A stretch of DNA of 64,000 bases, taken from positions 51,387,600 through 51,451,599 of the forward strand of contig CM067502.1 in NCBI GenBank assembly GCA_034509495.1, in the 5' to 3' direction. The notes under the pieces are model-generated. The model searched no databases. It saw nothing but the letters and a program-made list of their open reading frames with translations, and was not told the DNA's origin. This DNA comes from Acestrorhynchus altus. Taxonomy: Eukaryota; Chordata; Actinopteri; Characiformes; Acestrorhynchidae. Below are positions 1 to 11,222 of this stretch, piece after piece. How positions within the stretch are numbered: position 1 is the first letter of the stretch; each line of letters starts with the position of its first letter. The position numbers and the translations under genes are program-made.

Positions 1-106
1 GGTCTTCAGTCTCATCTAACTACACACTACATGTTTTTAACGTTTATCTCTGTTTCTGTTCATGTTCAAATATTTGTCTGATTGTTTTTTTTGTGTGTGT
101 TCCAAG

Positions 107-2104
107 CCTGCCAACTGTGCTGTTGTGTGGAGTTCCTGGCTCTGCCTTCATGTCTCTTGGGATTACAGACAGTCAGAACATTGTGACAAACATCAACACA
201 TTCTGCCCACATGTTAATCTAGATGTAATTATATGCTTAATCCAATCTTCTGCTATGTTCATAATTAGCCTGTTGTTTTGATGCTTTAGTTACTCGTGTC
301 TCCCTCTACTCTCAGGTCTCAGCAGCTCTGGTGGCAAACATTCCCACTTTATCCTTGTCCACCATCCAGGCACTTGGCAAACAGATTATTGGATTGACTG
401 TGAGCCAGATAACCAATGCTTTGCCCAGTGTCATTAGCAGTACCTTGTCCACACTCAGCACCATCGCAGGTTGGGACCAGGGTCAAGCTATTGCTCTCAT
501 CCAGAGCATCACTAATGCAGGCTTCAGTGTGAGTCTCTACAAACTAAACCGCAGTAATGTTTTAATTATGATTCTATGCTTCACACTATAGTCTCTGATA
601 GTGTTTATATATGACACTGAAAGTAAGACCTGTGTGGGAACACCAGAGAGTATGAAATTCTGCAAGAAATGGATGGAACCTCATCAGCAACGGACCATGT
701 TTCACTGGCTCATGAAGGACGAAATAGTAATTATGTGAATTACTGGATATAATTTTGCATTTGTATTACACATTAAATACGCTGATGATTTAGATAACAT
801 TCTGCTGTTCTATTAGCTTGATTAAGAAAAGTCAGGGAAGCGTCTTCTACCACTGGGTCACTTGCAGGCATTTGATCAATAACGCCACTGCTGTCCCACA
901 CTAAGTCCCCGCCACGTTGGCCAGCACTGTAGGTCCAATCCAACTGATAACTCTAGGTTTCTGTTATTCAGTTTTAACTGGATTATATTGTTGTTTTGAT
1001 TAATAGTTCAACCACGTTTCTTCACTGGTGTCTCTGGGCACACTTATTGAAGGCATTTCTTCTGACGTCCTCTCCATCATCCCTTCTGCTGAGCTTCTAA
1101 CTGTATCCCTGAATTCAGCATTCATCAACAACATTCTGTCAGCACCTGCAATTCTACAAGAGACTTTCATCCAACAGGTATACACACTCTCAAACTATCC
1201 ACAATTTGCCTTTAGATTCTAAGCTGCATGTCCACAACTTTCCATAAAGCAACGTCAAAATCCGAACTCTGATTACTGACGTTCTTATGATAGGTTCTGA
1301 GATGTATTATCTGTCACTGCAGTTGGATGAATTGTGTAACGAGGCATGTATATTAAAAGCTTAAAGAGATATATATATAGTCGTTTACATCAAATAGAAA
1401 TAATATTTCTGTAGATGTTCTCTTTCTCTGCAATTATGTCACATCGTTTGCCAAAGCCAAGTGAACATCTCTGCAACGAGTCTTTCTCATTTCCCAAACC
1501 TACTACTTGAAATCTGTGCCCAAACACAAACCACAGGGCAGCTGCTCAGATGTTACAGCACTGGAATTTTTTATCCTTGTGGGTTCAGTACCCACCAGTG
1601 GTGGGACCAAACACATGCCACAGTTGGGACCTTGAGCGAGAACCTCACTGCTCCGGGCAGTGCTGTAGCGTGGCAGACCCTCGTTAACCTCTCCCCGTTT
1701 ATAGTTGGCACGCTAACGGAGATGCGAAGGAGGGAGAAGCACATGATCAGAAGCAGTTACTTCATTAACGATATTGAACAAGATATTGAATCACTCTTTT
1801 GATCTTTTCTATTGGTCCGTTTACAGTGAAGTTTGGAACAGCACAGCATCTGCCTAGCAACCACATAGCAACCACCTGTGAAATGCTTAACCACTACATA
1901 TAAAGTGTTACTGCTCGCTGCAAACAGGTCAGCTCTGTTCTCCCGTCTTCCAGATCATCTCTGTCGATGTGACCAAAGTGTTGCAAAATGTTCCAGATGC
2001 CCTGGCAGCATATATCCCCCCTGTGCTGCTGTCATTACAGACCTCCATTAATGTCGCACTCATCAATAAGAAGAGCTGGAGTCCAGATCAGGTTAAAGAA
2101 TACA

Positions 2105-2147
<43 letters not shown>

Positions 2148-3307
2148 TTCTATATAATCAGGTTCAGGTGTGATGAACTGTGTTTATTTAGATTTATTCC
2201 GTTTGTAATATGAATTCTCTTCTTACTAGGCTCCGGTGTTCTTCGGCCAGGTGGCCAACCTCATTGACGATATAGAAACGTTAGTGAAACACACCAGTGC
2301 TTTTACACCACAGTGCTCATTTGCATGGCCTTCTAACTGCTGGAAACAGCATTGACAATGTCTGTGTCTCCCCCCGCAGGCTGTCCGAGTCAGTGCTGCA
2401 GGGATTCACCAGCAGCTCAGTTCAGACTCTACCTCTGCAGAAAATCAGACAGCTGGTGAGCGCCTGTAGACCACGTCCAGGCAGGATGAAGGTCATCCTG
2501 AAAGAGACTCAGGTACACACAGATCTGCATTAATCAGTATGACTTCAATTGATTAATATCCAGTGTTTATCAGTATGAATTTCATTAGCTGATATTCAGT
2601 GTTAATAATAGATTTATTTAGTGCTATTCAGAATATACTATATAACACAGACAATAGAGTCGGTCAGACCGAGTCTCTGACCGGTATACACTACTAGATT
2701 ACTCTCAGAGTCAGGTCAGACCGAGTCTCTGACCAGTATACACTACTAGATTACTCTCAGAGTCAGGTCAGACTGAGTCTGGACATTATAAACTACCTTG
2801 GCAGGTGTGTTGGCAGTCAGGCAACACTAGAAGGTCAATATGCTCTAGTCCAGTGGTTCTCAATCCAGGTCCTGGAGTACCACTGTCCTGCTTGTTTTAG
2901 AGCTTCCCCTAATTCCATCAGACCTGATCCAACTAATGACTGAGTGTGTTCCAGCATGAAACCTCTAAAACAACGGTACTCAAGGTACCAGGATTGAGAA
3001 CTACTGCTCTAGTCAATGTCAATTAACTCTTATGTGGGTGTTTTATGTTGTAGCTCACCAGCATGTACAACTATGTAAAAGATGAGCTAACACTGGCCTT
3101 CACTGATCTACCATCAGACCTGCTTCTCTACTACAGGTGTGTAATAAAGCACACACAAACACATTGTTGACATCAAGTGAAATACTTTGATTATGCAGGG
3201 AGATTTTGAACGACTGATTACATATTGAATGTCATTGTGTCTGATTTAACGTGATACTTCAGTAATACATACACACATCCATTCAGTGTATGTTCCATAA
3301 AACTTAC

Positions 3308-3358
<51 letters not shown>

Positions 3359-3483
3359 GTAGCTATGATAAGGTGCAGGACTGCAGGTCATACTTTACTG
3401 CTCTAGGTGGAGCAGATTTCTCGGTTCTCTCCAGCATTCTGAACAAACCATCCATCCTGTTCACGAACGCGCAGAGCTGCCTG
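107..3483 (+). CDS. Mesothelin-like protein, module B fragment (8 exons, partial)
   Basis: Exons read by GT-AG splicing and alignment to the other copies here: 107-224, 316-528, 1007-1177, 1954-2091, 2230-2279, 2380-2512, 3054-3136, 3363-3483. Sizes are 118, 213, 171, 138, 50, 133, 83 and 121 nt; all phases join without a stop. The peptide starts LPTVLLCGVPGSAF and runs through ILSAPAILQETFIQQ, KVLQNVPDALAAYIPPVLL and LPLQKIRQLVSACRPRPGR to CRSYFTALGGADFSVLSS. These correspond to the N-terminal part of mesothelin-family proteins, the region equivalent to the released propeptide of human mesothelin. The 5' end lies left of the window. The exon expected next (LS-DQV-VLGNMTCTLD type) was not found before 5886, so this is probably a 3'-truncated paralogue. 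No membrane segment is visible. Family assignment is strong; whether it is expressed is unknown. Confidence 0.75.
2107..2143. repeat. (CA)n microsatellite in an intron
   Basis: Perfect CA dinucleotide run just downstream of the exon ending at 2091. It makes spurious His-Thr reading frames. Confidence 0.95.
2663..2775. repeat. Short tandem duplication, unit about 52 bp
   Basis: Two to three copies of a unit containing gagtctctgacc and tatacactactagatt, in the intron between the exons at 2380-2512 and 3054-3136. Confidence 0.7.
2844..3012. mobile_element. MITE-like element with terminal inverted repeats
   Basis: The left end (ctagtccagtggttctcaat) is an imperfect reverse complement of the right end (attgagaactactgctctag). 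The interior is about 120 bp and non-coding. Size, TIRs and absence of a transposase suggest a non-autonomous DNA transposon; the family was not identified. Confidence 0.6.
3314..3357. repeat. (TG)n tract abutting a 3' splice site
   Basis: A TG run ends five bases before the TTGTAG acceptor of the exon starting at 3363. The same arrangement recurs at homologous exons in the other copies. Confidence 0.9.
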
Positions 3484-5886
3484 GTAAAAGAACACCTATC
3501 CACGCACACTACAGACCAACATCTTCACTTACTCAGACACTTATCAAGAGCCACACTCAGAGCTCATAATTAAGGTTCTTTGAGCAAGTGGGAGAGTTCC
3601 CTCCGGGAAATGAAGGTTCCAGCAGCAGGGCATTAACAAGCCCTGCAGAGTTGCAAGAGGTGTGCCTCCATGAACAGGGTTTGGAAACACTGCAATAAGG
3701 AAGGCGAAGAATCTTTTAACCAGAGAGTTACATGTTGCATGCAGTTTTCTAGGCATCATATCTCAGGATCAGAGTAACCTACAGACATGATCATAACACA
3801 CTACAAGATTTATCACTATATAACCATCATTGTCATTGTTCCAGTGCAGCTTCCAGTGCATGTTTAATGTTCTGTCCACGCGAACATGATCAACCTGCAT
3901 ACAGACTCTGACTGATCAGAGAGAGGGGGCGGGGCCGATGATCAACCTGCATACAGACTCTGACTGATCAGAGAGAGGGGGCGGGGCTGATGATCAACCT
4001 GCATACAGACTCTGACTGATCAGAGAGATATATATAATATTGATATATTAATAGAAATATAACAAAATATAACAAAAATAATAATGCACATTCAAATATT
4101 TGTTTGTTTGTTTGTTTTTTGGGCCACTGTCAAGTTATTAATATATCAAGAAATTAATATTGTAATATCATTCACAATAATCATTATACATAGGTTATCA
4201 AAATTATTTAAAAAAATGTTTGATTGAAAATTCTCTGGATTTACCTAGATAAGTAAAGCCTAATGAAGATCTATGATCTCCTGAAAATAATAACATTTGA
4301 TATGTGTGACTGACTCATATTAATACTTTTCAGGTGTTTTGGTGAATAAAAGTATGTCACTATCAGCCAACATTAGCCTCAGTTTCTGAAGGGTTCAAAA
4401 GGTTCTAAAGGTTAAGAGTTGGTTGTGTTTACGCAGCAGATTATCTTCTCTCCTTCATTCTGAGGTAAATGTTAAAGTTAAAACTACATAGAACAGCATT
4501 ATACCGTTTAAAATATGGATGAATTATTAAATAATGAGAAACTGTTTATAGAATCATCAAAAATATAATGAAAGGTAAATTAAAAAATGTCTCATTAGCA
4601 CATTAGCTTCTGTCTTTCAGTCTGAGGTAAAAGTTAAGGGTACGTAGAACAGCACTATACAGTTTAAAATGTGGATTAAATCTTGTTTCGTACTTGATGA
4701 ATGTTTTAAATCCGAGGGAGTTCATGTGGAGTAATTAGCTAGGCAAGCTAGTAAACTTAGCACAGTACTCTCAGTGAGAATCTGAGACTCTGTTTTTTAT
4801 TTAAGGAATTAATATAAACTGATTACATTTACCTCATTCCTTTATGGATTAACAGTTTGTTTATTTTAACAAACTGAATTGTAAATCATGGCACTATCTT
4901 CCTGTTGAACATTAATGCTTAAGAAACCTAAAACTCACTAAATTAAGTTTAAATGTGAGTTTAGTATAGCTACATTATTATTTGGAGGACATTCTGGGAA
5001 ACTGGATTTTGCTCCAAAATGCTAAATGTTTAAGCACATCCTGGGGGGCATTTGGCATTGGACATGGTGCTGATAGAGTCATGTTTGTTTATAACACAAT
5101 ACCGGCTACAGGACTGTGTTTCTGATACAGTTTCAGTAACTACACTGTTACTGATCTTTAATACCGGCTACTGGACTGTGTTTCTGATACAGTTTCAGTA
5201 ACTACACTGTTACTGATCTTTAATACCGGCTACCGGACTGTGTTTCTGATACAGTTTCAGTAACTACACTGCTGATCTTTAATTTCAGATACCAGCTAAA
5301 TTTCAACTCTAAAACACAACATAAACCTAAATATTTAAGGTTAAGACTGAGTTTATAATTAGTTGAATGTTAGTTGAGCATATATGAGGCATTTATAATG
5401 CACTATCCATGTAAAGTGTTAATATATTTTTATGTTGATTATAGTTATGTTTAACAGTATTTAATTTCAATGGATATTAAGCGTGAATGCAGGTCAGCTA
5501 TTCAGGCAGTACTGTACATTTTGGGAGTTTAAGAGTGTAAAGTTAAGAGTGCTGGAGGTGAGAATGGTATAGTTGGGGTGTTGATACTGCACCCCACTGC
5601 ATGAGACATAGGTTGATAACTGAATGGAGATGATTTCAGTGAATAAAAGATTTAGTATTTTTATTAGTATACTATAACAGGAAAAGTGGTATTTCTAATT
5701 GTGACTGAAGTAAAATCAGAAAGTGCTGGAAATATTCAGATGTGGGCAATTGCTGCACATATAGACATATAGAAATGATCAAAACAATAAGTTGATTAAT
5801 AATTTGTGAGGTTCCTCGTTGTTTGGCATGAGTTTACATGTTTAATTTCTAAAGAAGATATGATTTTCTATTAAGTAAGTACTCAC
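3484..5886. other. Non-coding stretch between two convergent gene fragments
   Basis: No exon homologous to the continuation of the left-hand gene (plus) or of the gene at 5887-10766 (minus) could be found. The stretch holds a 52-bp tandem repeat (3888-4026), AT-rich sequence, and three tandem copies of a roughly 64-bp unit at about 5099-5283 (accggctac..ggactgtgtttctg). Nothing else is recognised. Confidence 0.5.
3888..4026. repeat. 52-bp minisatellite, about 3 copies (family also at 23039-23300)
   Basis: The unit begins gatcaacctgcatacagact and contains a GC-box-like ggggcggggc. It is preceded by a conserved lead-in (cttccagtgcatgttta) that also precedes the copies near 23001 and a lone copy near 46761. 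Confidence 0.85.
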
Positions 5887-8800
5887 ATTTCTCTGCAAGA
5901 GTCACAGCTGATGTTTCTTGGAATCATGGACAAGGTGTTTGGACCAATCCCAGGAAGGAAGAGTTGGAGGTAGGTCTGGAACCACAGAGTAAAATCCTGA
6001 GGAGTAAAGGTCTGGAAACGGGGCACCAGAGCCATCAGTGTCAAGTTCAGAATAGTATCTGACACTGCTGAAGAAATGCTTATGTTCATCTGAAATCAAA
6101 AACAAATCAAAATAGGTTTCATGTAGATAGCAGAAATAAATGCTGGAGTGGTTCTGATGCATATTATGTTCATATCTTTATATTTGTGTAAAGTTTAAGG
6201 TTTAAGAATATTAAGTGAGGTATATAAAGAAAGACACACTTAGAGCAAAGCAAACAGCTATAGCAACAATTATTCTAAGACATGGAAAAATGTAAATAAT
6301 GTGAAAATTAAAAATTCTACAACTAAAACAGTGAGCAGTAATTTCAGACATAAAGGTAAAATAAAACACACACAATATACAAACCTCTTTGGTAATATTG
6401 ACAAATGTGTCAAAAAACATATCGAGCTGCTCATTTTCTGAAGATGAGAGGATCCCGATCATCACCTCAGTCAAAAGTGTCTCATTCTCTAGAACCCCAC
6501 TGGCTGGATCTAATATCAGTTCTGCTTTCTGACCTGGGGAAAGAGAGTCCAGAGCTGCAACCTAACGGGACAACAAAAAAGAAAATTAACTATAAATTCT
6601 AAATCTTACATATAATGAAATCATTAAGAAGAAGAAAAAAAATTACCAAAGAGACATTTAATTCCTTAAGATTGGAATAGTCTGCTGTTGTAGAAAACAA
6701 ACCCAAGTTGATATTCAGCCATTGAGTGTCATTATGAATATCCTTTTTACACTCTGAAAGAAAAAATTCATTTAAAAATCCTAAGGTTAGTGCTTCTGAG
6801 AAACAGCAACTGCAAGGCATACTGTAGCCGCATTCCTGGAAGTACAAGTGTNTGGATGGGTCAAGTATCAGTTCTGCTTTCTGTTCTGGAGAAAGGGAGT
6901 CCAGAACTGCCATCTGCAAATGGAAAGGATTTATTTGTTACTTATTTTTTTATGGCAATCTAATTTAAGTAATTCATAGTATAGAAATTCAAAATAATCA
7001 CCATAGTGCAGTTTACATTCTGTTGAAGGTTCTTGAGCTCATGACATGTTGCAAATGTTGAGAAATTTCCAAAGTTGTTATCCAACCAGTTTTCATTCGT
7101 TATGCTTCCAGTGACACAACCTTACAATTTGAGAAAAAGTTCATATTTAAGCAAGAACTCCTTTCGTATTAATAGATCACTGATTTCTATATAGTGCCTT
7201 ATGTAATGACTTACTTTGCAGGACAGGTAATATGCTTCTGGATTTTTTTGCCCTACCTGAGGTTCAACCAGTTTTAGCTGTGGCTCATCCTGTACATATA
7301 GTTTTCCTCATATCTATCATTATAGTAGACTTTGCCTAAGATGGCTGCATCAAGGGTTGTGACCTCCAATGCTATCTCCTCACCACTGGTATACCTTTTT
7401 TGTTCTATGTGGATCCTCAGCAGTGGGTATTGTTCAGAGGAGAGAGCCTTTGGTATATCTAACCCAATATCTTAACCAATTTAAATGAAAATTAATGTTT
7501 TTCACCATCTGCTCTGTCTGTTGTGTTTGCCATGTTTATTGGAGTATTGATCTGCCAATGTTGTACTTTCCAGCCTGTGTTTTGACCTATTGCTTGCCCT
7601 GACCATCAGTTTGTAAGAAGCCCTAATGCTCTCAGCCCATGAAGCCTGTTTCACACCTATCATTACAGCTCACCTGCTGACCTTTTTGACATATTAAAGA
7701 TTAAAAACTATATAAAAAGATTTTTTCTTAATACCTGAGTTTCTGGAGAGGAATGGCAGGATGAAGTTGGTGTAGATGGATAGTTTTTGCTCCTTGCTCA
7801 ATTGAGTGACCTGCTGACTTAGAGATTTGACACTGTAGAACAGATACAGAAATGCTTAGCGCTCAGGGCATGTATGCAATCAGTGTCCATTTGCATTTAG
7901 TCTGTTTTTCAGTTTCTACAGGTATTTCTTCTTTGTCAGACTATATACACTGTTTTAGACTGTTACAATCTCAAATACCGTTTACTCAGTTTTTACTAAA
8001 ATGTGGTAATTTGGACCATGATATCAGTATAGGATAATATGGGAGTTGACTGTAAGACAGGGGACAGAACTGGGGTTCAGGTGGCTTGTGCTTTATGGTA
8101 GAAGGCCAGATCTTGCCTCTGATAGGTGGAACAAAGACAAAAATATGACTGAGTTAATTGCAGGTGACGTGTTGGTGGTGAGTTGTGAAATCTTCATTTT
8201 CAAATTCCCATGAAGCCTGTTTGCAACTTTTAAAAAGTGGGGGAAACTGGCCTATCCTAATTAGCACCGTACTGGAGACCTCGGGTTCAAGCCCACCTTG
8301 AGCCAGGTTTCAAATCCCAGTCCATAAAGATGACACAACACTGTGTGTAGTATATATCACTATATGACTGTTTATGCTTACATTTCCTGGTAACTCTCAC
8401 AGGTGAAGTTCTTCTTGCTCAGTTCTGATGTGAAGTTGTCATTAATGACTGGCAGAAGGGGGAGGAGCCTAATGCACACCCACACCTTTATGAATTCAGC
8501 ATTCTTCACATTTTCTGCACTCAGAGATTGCAAAGCCCCACTCATAGAGGCCAGGTCTCCTGCAGAAGAAGTCACACCCTGAAACAGAAATGAACTGTAA
8601 TGATCCTTTATGTTCTGGCTGATTTGACACTTCATACTGTTTAAGCCTCGCTGCATTTCTTACAGTCCTTTTTTCACCATCATCTCCAACCAAGCAGTGA
8701 AAGCATTCATGTTTCCTACGTGAAACATCTAGCCAGTCATCACCAGTATATTCACAGTATTCTAATTTTCTAAGATGCACTAGTGGAGTTAACAAACATG

Positions 8801-9011
8801 GGACAGCAAGTTCTTACTGTCACTTATTGCAAAGAATTATGTCTCTGTACTGCTGCAGCAAAAACAACAACAACAAACAAACAAAAACACAAATGTATTA
8901 TTTTGTCATGTATGTATGTTATGTAATTTGGTGAAGGAACCACAAATCTGGCAAACATGCAAGCAAGCATATCAGCGAGTGAATATACTTGCAGGAAACC
9001 AGTATAAGACT

Positions 9012-9076
<65 letters not shown>

Positions 9077-10766
9077 AAAAATACTAAATCTTACCCATGA
9101 GCCAGCGTACGTCATATTGCTAAGACTGCAAGTAATGTGAGAGGAACTGGTGGTGGAATTGGAGGTGGTGGAATTGGTGGTGGAATTAGTGGTGGAATTG
9201 GAGGTGGTGGAATTGGTGGTGGAATTAGTGGTGGTGGAATTGGTGGAGGTGGAATTGGAGGTGGTGGAATTGGTAGAATTGGATGTGGTGGAATTGGTGC
9301 AATTGGAGGTGGAGGAATTGGAGGTGGTGGAATTAACAGTTATGGAATTGGAGGAGGTGGAATTGGTGGTGGTGGAATTGGGGGTAGTGGAATTGGTGGT
9401 GGTGGAATTGGAGATGGAGGAATTGGAGGTGGTGGAATTAACAGTTATGGAATTGGAGGAGGTGGAATTGGTGGTGGTGGAATTGGGGGTAGTGGAATTG
9501 GGGGTGGTGGAATTGGAGATGGAGGAATTGGAGGTGGTGGAATTGGAGATGGAGGAATTGGAGGTGGTGGAATTAACAGTTATGGAATTGGAGGTGGTGG
9601 AATTGGTGGTGGTGGAATTGGGGGTAGTGGAATTGGTGGTGGTGGAATTGGAGATGGAGGAATTGGAGGTGGTGGAATTAACAGTTATGGAATTGGAGGA
9701 GGTGGAATTGGTGGTGGTGGAATTGGTGGTGGTGGAATTGGGGGTAGTGGAATTGGTGGTGGTGGAATTGAAGGTGGTGGAATTGGAGATGATGGGTTTG
9801 GCACTGGTGGAACTGGTGATGATGGAACTGGAGGTGGTGGAGTTGATGGTGGTTCTGTTTTAAAAATAAGGAAAGTTAGCATATAGTAACATTATGATCG
9901 TCAATAAAAAACAAAACGAAAATGAAAAGCAGATGAAAAGCATACCCATTGGTCAGACTACATATTTCTGCTGTCCCTGGAGGTGGGGGTGGAGGGAAAA
10001 TAATATTTCATTCATATTTATGTAGCACAGTAATCAGTATGACACTGATTCCTCACACAGCATTAATGGACAGCAGGTGAGACAGATCAGAAGGCTGAGA
10101 CTCTTACCGTTGAGTTGAGTTGAATTGCACTGAAAGGAAATGAACAGTGAAGTGTGTTAGTGTGAACTTTACCCTGCTTACTCCAGTCTGCTGCTTCTGA
10201 CAGGAAATACGGAGACACTCTTACCTGTGCGCTGACCACAGCTGTCCAGCATCCTAATCAGAACAGGGACATCATCAGTATTACACAGATGTTGGTGTTT
10301 CTACATCTTCATGTTTTGTTTTGTTTTATTTAATCCCAGTTTGGAAGTGCCAATTACCCAACCCTGTTCAGACTCCACCCGTATCACACACGACGCTCCG
10401 ACAGTAGGTGGGTGAAGATTAGCACATGCCTCCTCTGATACATGTGAATCCAGCCCTGCCTCCCAGTGCTCTCAGAGCTCCAATACAACAGCTAACAGAC
10501 GCCTGTTCCAACCAGCATCACCCTGAGTGTGATGTGGGGAGAGAGCGCCATCTACCCACCCAGACGGAACATGGCCAGTTGTGCTCTCTCAGACTCCGGT
10601 TGCTGATGGCAATGTGGATTTGAACCAGCAATCCTCATATCAGAAATCTGCTCTTAATGCACACCTTCATTGTCATTTCTGTTTGTCTGATGAAGAGTTG
10701 AGGTGTCTCACCTGTCCAGAGAACAGCAAGGACGAGTGCTCTGCAGCTCATCATGATTCTTCTCAT
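5887..10766 (-). CDS. Secreted mucin-like protein with module A repeats (5' complete, 3' end not found)
   Basis: Minus-strand exons in order: 10712-10766 (signal peptide), 10225-10253, 10108-10129 and 9946-9976 (micro-exons), 9095-9854 (mucin-like), 8382-8578, 7735-7832, 7002-7120, one starting at 6913, 6647-6753, 6385-6561, 5887-6089. Nearly all have consensus GT-AG borders and matching phases. After the mucin domain come helical module A segments: NFTCESYQEM, FILPFLSRNSG, a W-LDNNFGNFSTFA segment, then LDSLSPEQKAELILDP and a second, partly diverged copy ending SCDSCREM. The second copy of the LSP-QKAELILDP exon is fuller than the first. A 3' end with module B and a GPI tail, as in the neighbouring gene, would be expected but is absent from 3484-5886. 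The protein is probably secreted or surface-bound; its function is unknown. One undetermined base lies at 6852. Confidence 0.72.
9010..9073. repeat. (TG)n microsatellite just after the mucin exon donor (minus sense: CA)
   Basis: Perfect dinucleotide run directly downstream, in gene sense, of the donor at 9094. Confidence 0.95.
9095..9854 (-). CDS. Mucin-like (N-S-T-T)n exon encoded by a minisatellite
   Basis: On the minus strand an acceptor (ttaaaacag) opens this exon and a gtaaga donor closes it. The frame imposed by the flanking exons is open for 253 codons without a methionine-initiated ORF. It reads mainly NSTT, NSTTT, NSTTP, NSITVNSTTS and NSSIS units, so nearly every unit carries an N-x-S/T glycosylation sequon and the Ser/Thr content suits O-glycosylation. 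The C-terminal end leaves the repeat and reads SSHITCSLSNMTYAGSW, joining in frame to GVTSSAGD of the next exon. The DNA repeat is built of 12- and 15-nt units plus a higher-order block marked by aacagttatgg. The plus-strand glycine-rich frame over the same DNA is its antisense shadow. Confidence 0.82.
9946..10253 (-). CDS. Three micro-exons linking signal peptide to mucin domain
   Basis: Minus-strand exons 10225-10253 (29 nt), 10108-10129 (22 nt) and 9946-9976 (31 nt), each with consensus AG acceptor and GT donor. The joined frame reads about 27 residues, including CNSTQLNG and TAEICSLTNG. The phase carries from the signal exon (one base over) through to the mucin exon (two bases plus one) with no break. 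The last micro-exon repeats the CSL-N motif found at the end of the mucin exon, suggesting duplication of a small Cys-containing linker. Confidence 0.75.
10340..10632 (-). mobile_element. tRNA-derived SINE (reverse orientation)
   Basis: The plus strand ends with ggatttgaaccagcaatcc, the complement of a tRNA B-box-like sequence, after a body that mentions catcaccctgagtgtgatg and gagagcgccatctaccca. A shorter related piece (ccaccctgagtgatgggggag) occurs at 13689-13745. This composition is typical of fish tRNA SINEs; the family is not named. Confidence 0.55.
10712..10766 (-). CDS. Signal-peptide exon (translation start)
   Basis: The minus-strand exon reads MRRIMMSCRALVLAVLWT and then a gtgaga donor: a basic N-terminus, a hydrophobic core and small residues, typical of a cleavable signal peptide. 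An acceptor (ttccttcag) at about 10806 on the minus strand lies just upstream, so the exon may begin with spliced 5' UTR and the promoter may lie further to the right. Two in-frame downstream ATGs (codons 5 and 6) are alternative starts. Confidence 0.8.
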
Positions 10767-11019
10767 TTTGGTTGAGTTCGTTCACCAGCTCATTGTTCAC
10801 TAAACCTGAAGGAAGCAGTGGAAGAGTTTCAGCATCTGAACAAACATGTGAAAAACCTTAAGCTTTTCTACAGCTTAGATCCACATTTAGTCCAACACAG
10901 AGAAAAGTATGATGTTCACCACTGGAGAGCCTTATGCTGTCATTCCTTCCTATTCTTAAACTATCTGACCCAGATGGTTATGAATAGTCCATTCAGCTGA
11001 ATACAGTAAGACATTTCAA

Positions 11020-11222
11020 ATATACACTGTGTCCAAATATTTGTGGACACCCCTTCTAATTCAGCTACTCTAAGCTCCACCCATTGCTGACGATTGGTGA
11101 CAATCAAGTTGTTCTTGGACACTAGAGATAGTTACTCCTAAAAAGCAATATCCTTAAAACCCTTGATATCAGAGGAAACAGTGAATGAGGAGATGTCCCA
11201 ACATTTTTGTCCAAATAGTGTT
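11020..11222. mobile_element. Short DNA-transposon remnant with tgtccaaatatttgtggacac end
   Basis: The end motif (tgtccaaatatttgtggaca) and the opposite end (catttttgtccaaatagtg) resemble the ends of the elements at 15064-15100 and 42574-43075. No transposase. Probably one non-autonomous family scattered through the locus. Confidence 0.5.

Noticed and set aside
3888..4026. CRISPR-like direct repeats (also 23039-23300)
   Set aside because: Head-to-tail minisatellite units without unique spacers, in a vertebrate genome.
9685..9882. Proline-rich PPPIP frame on the minus strand
   Set aside because: Stopped by TAA in each aacagttatgg block and not in phase with the flanking exons; the NSTT frame is.
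9137..9886. Glycine-rich 249-codon ORF (GGGIGG repeats) and overlapping VVELE frame on the plus strand
   Set aside because: Shadows of the minus-strand mucin minisatellite: no splice or start context, and all frames stay open because the repeat unit lacks plus-strand stop codons.
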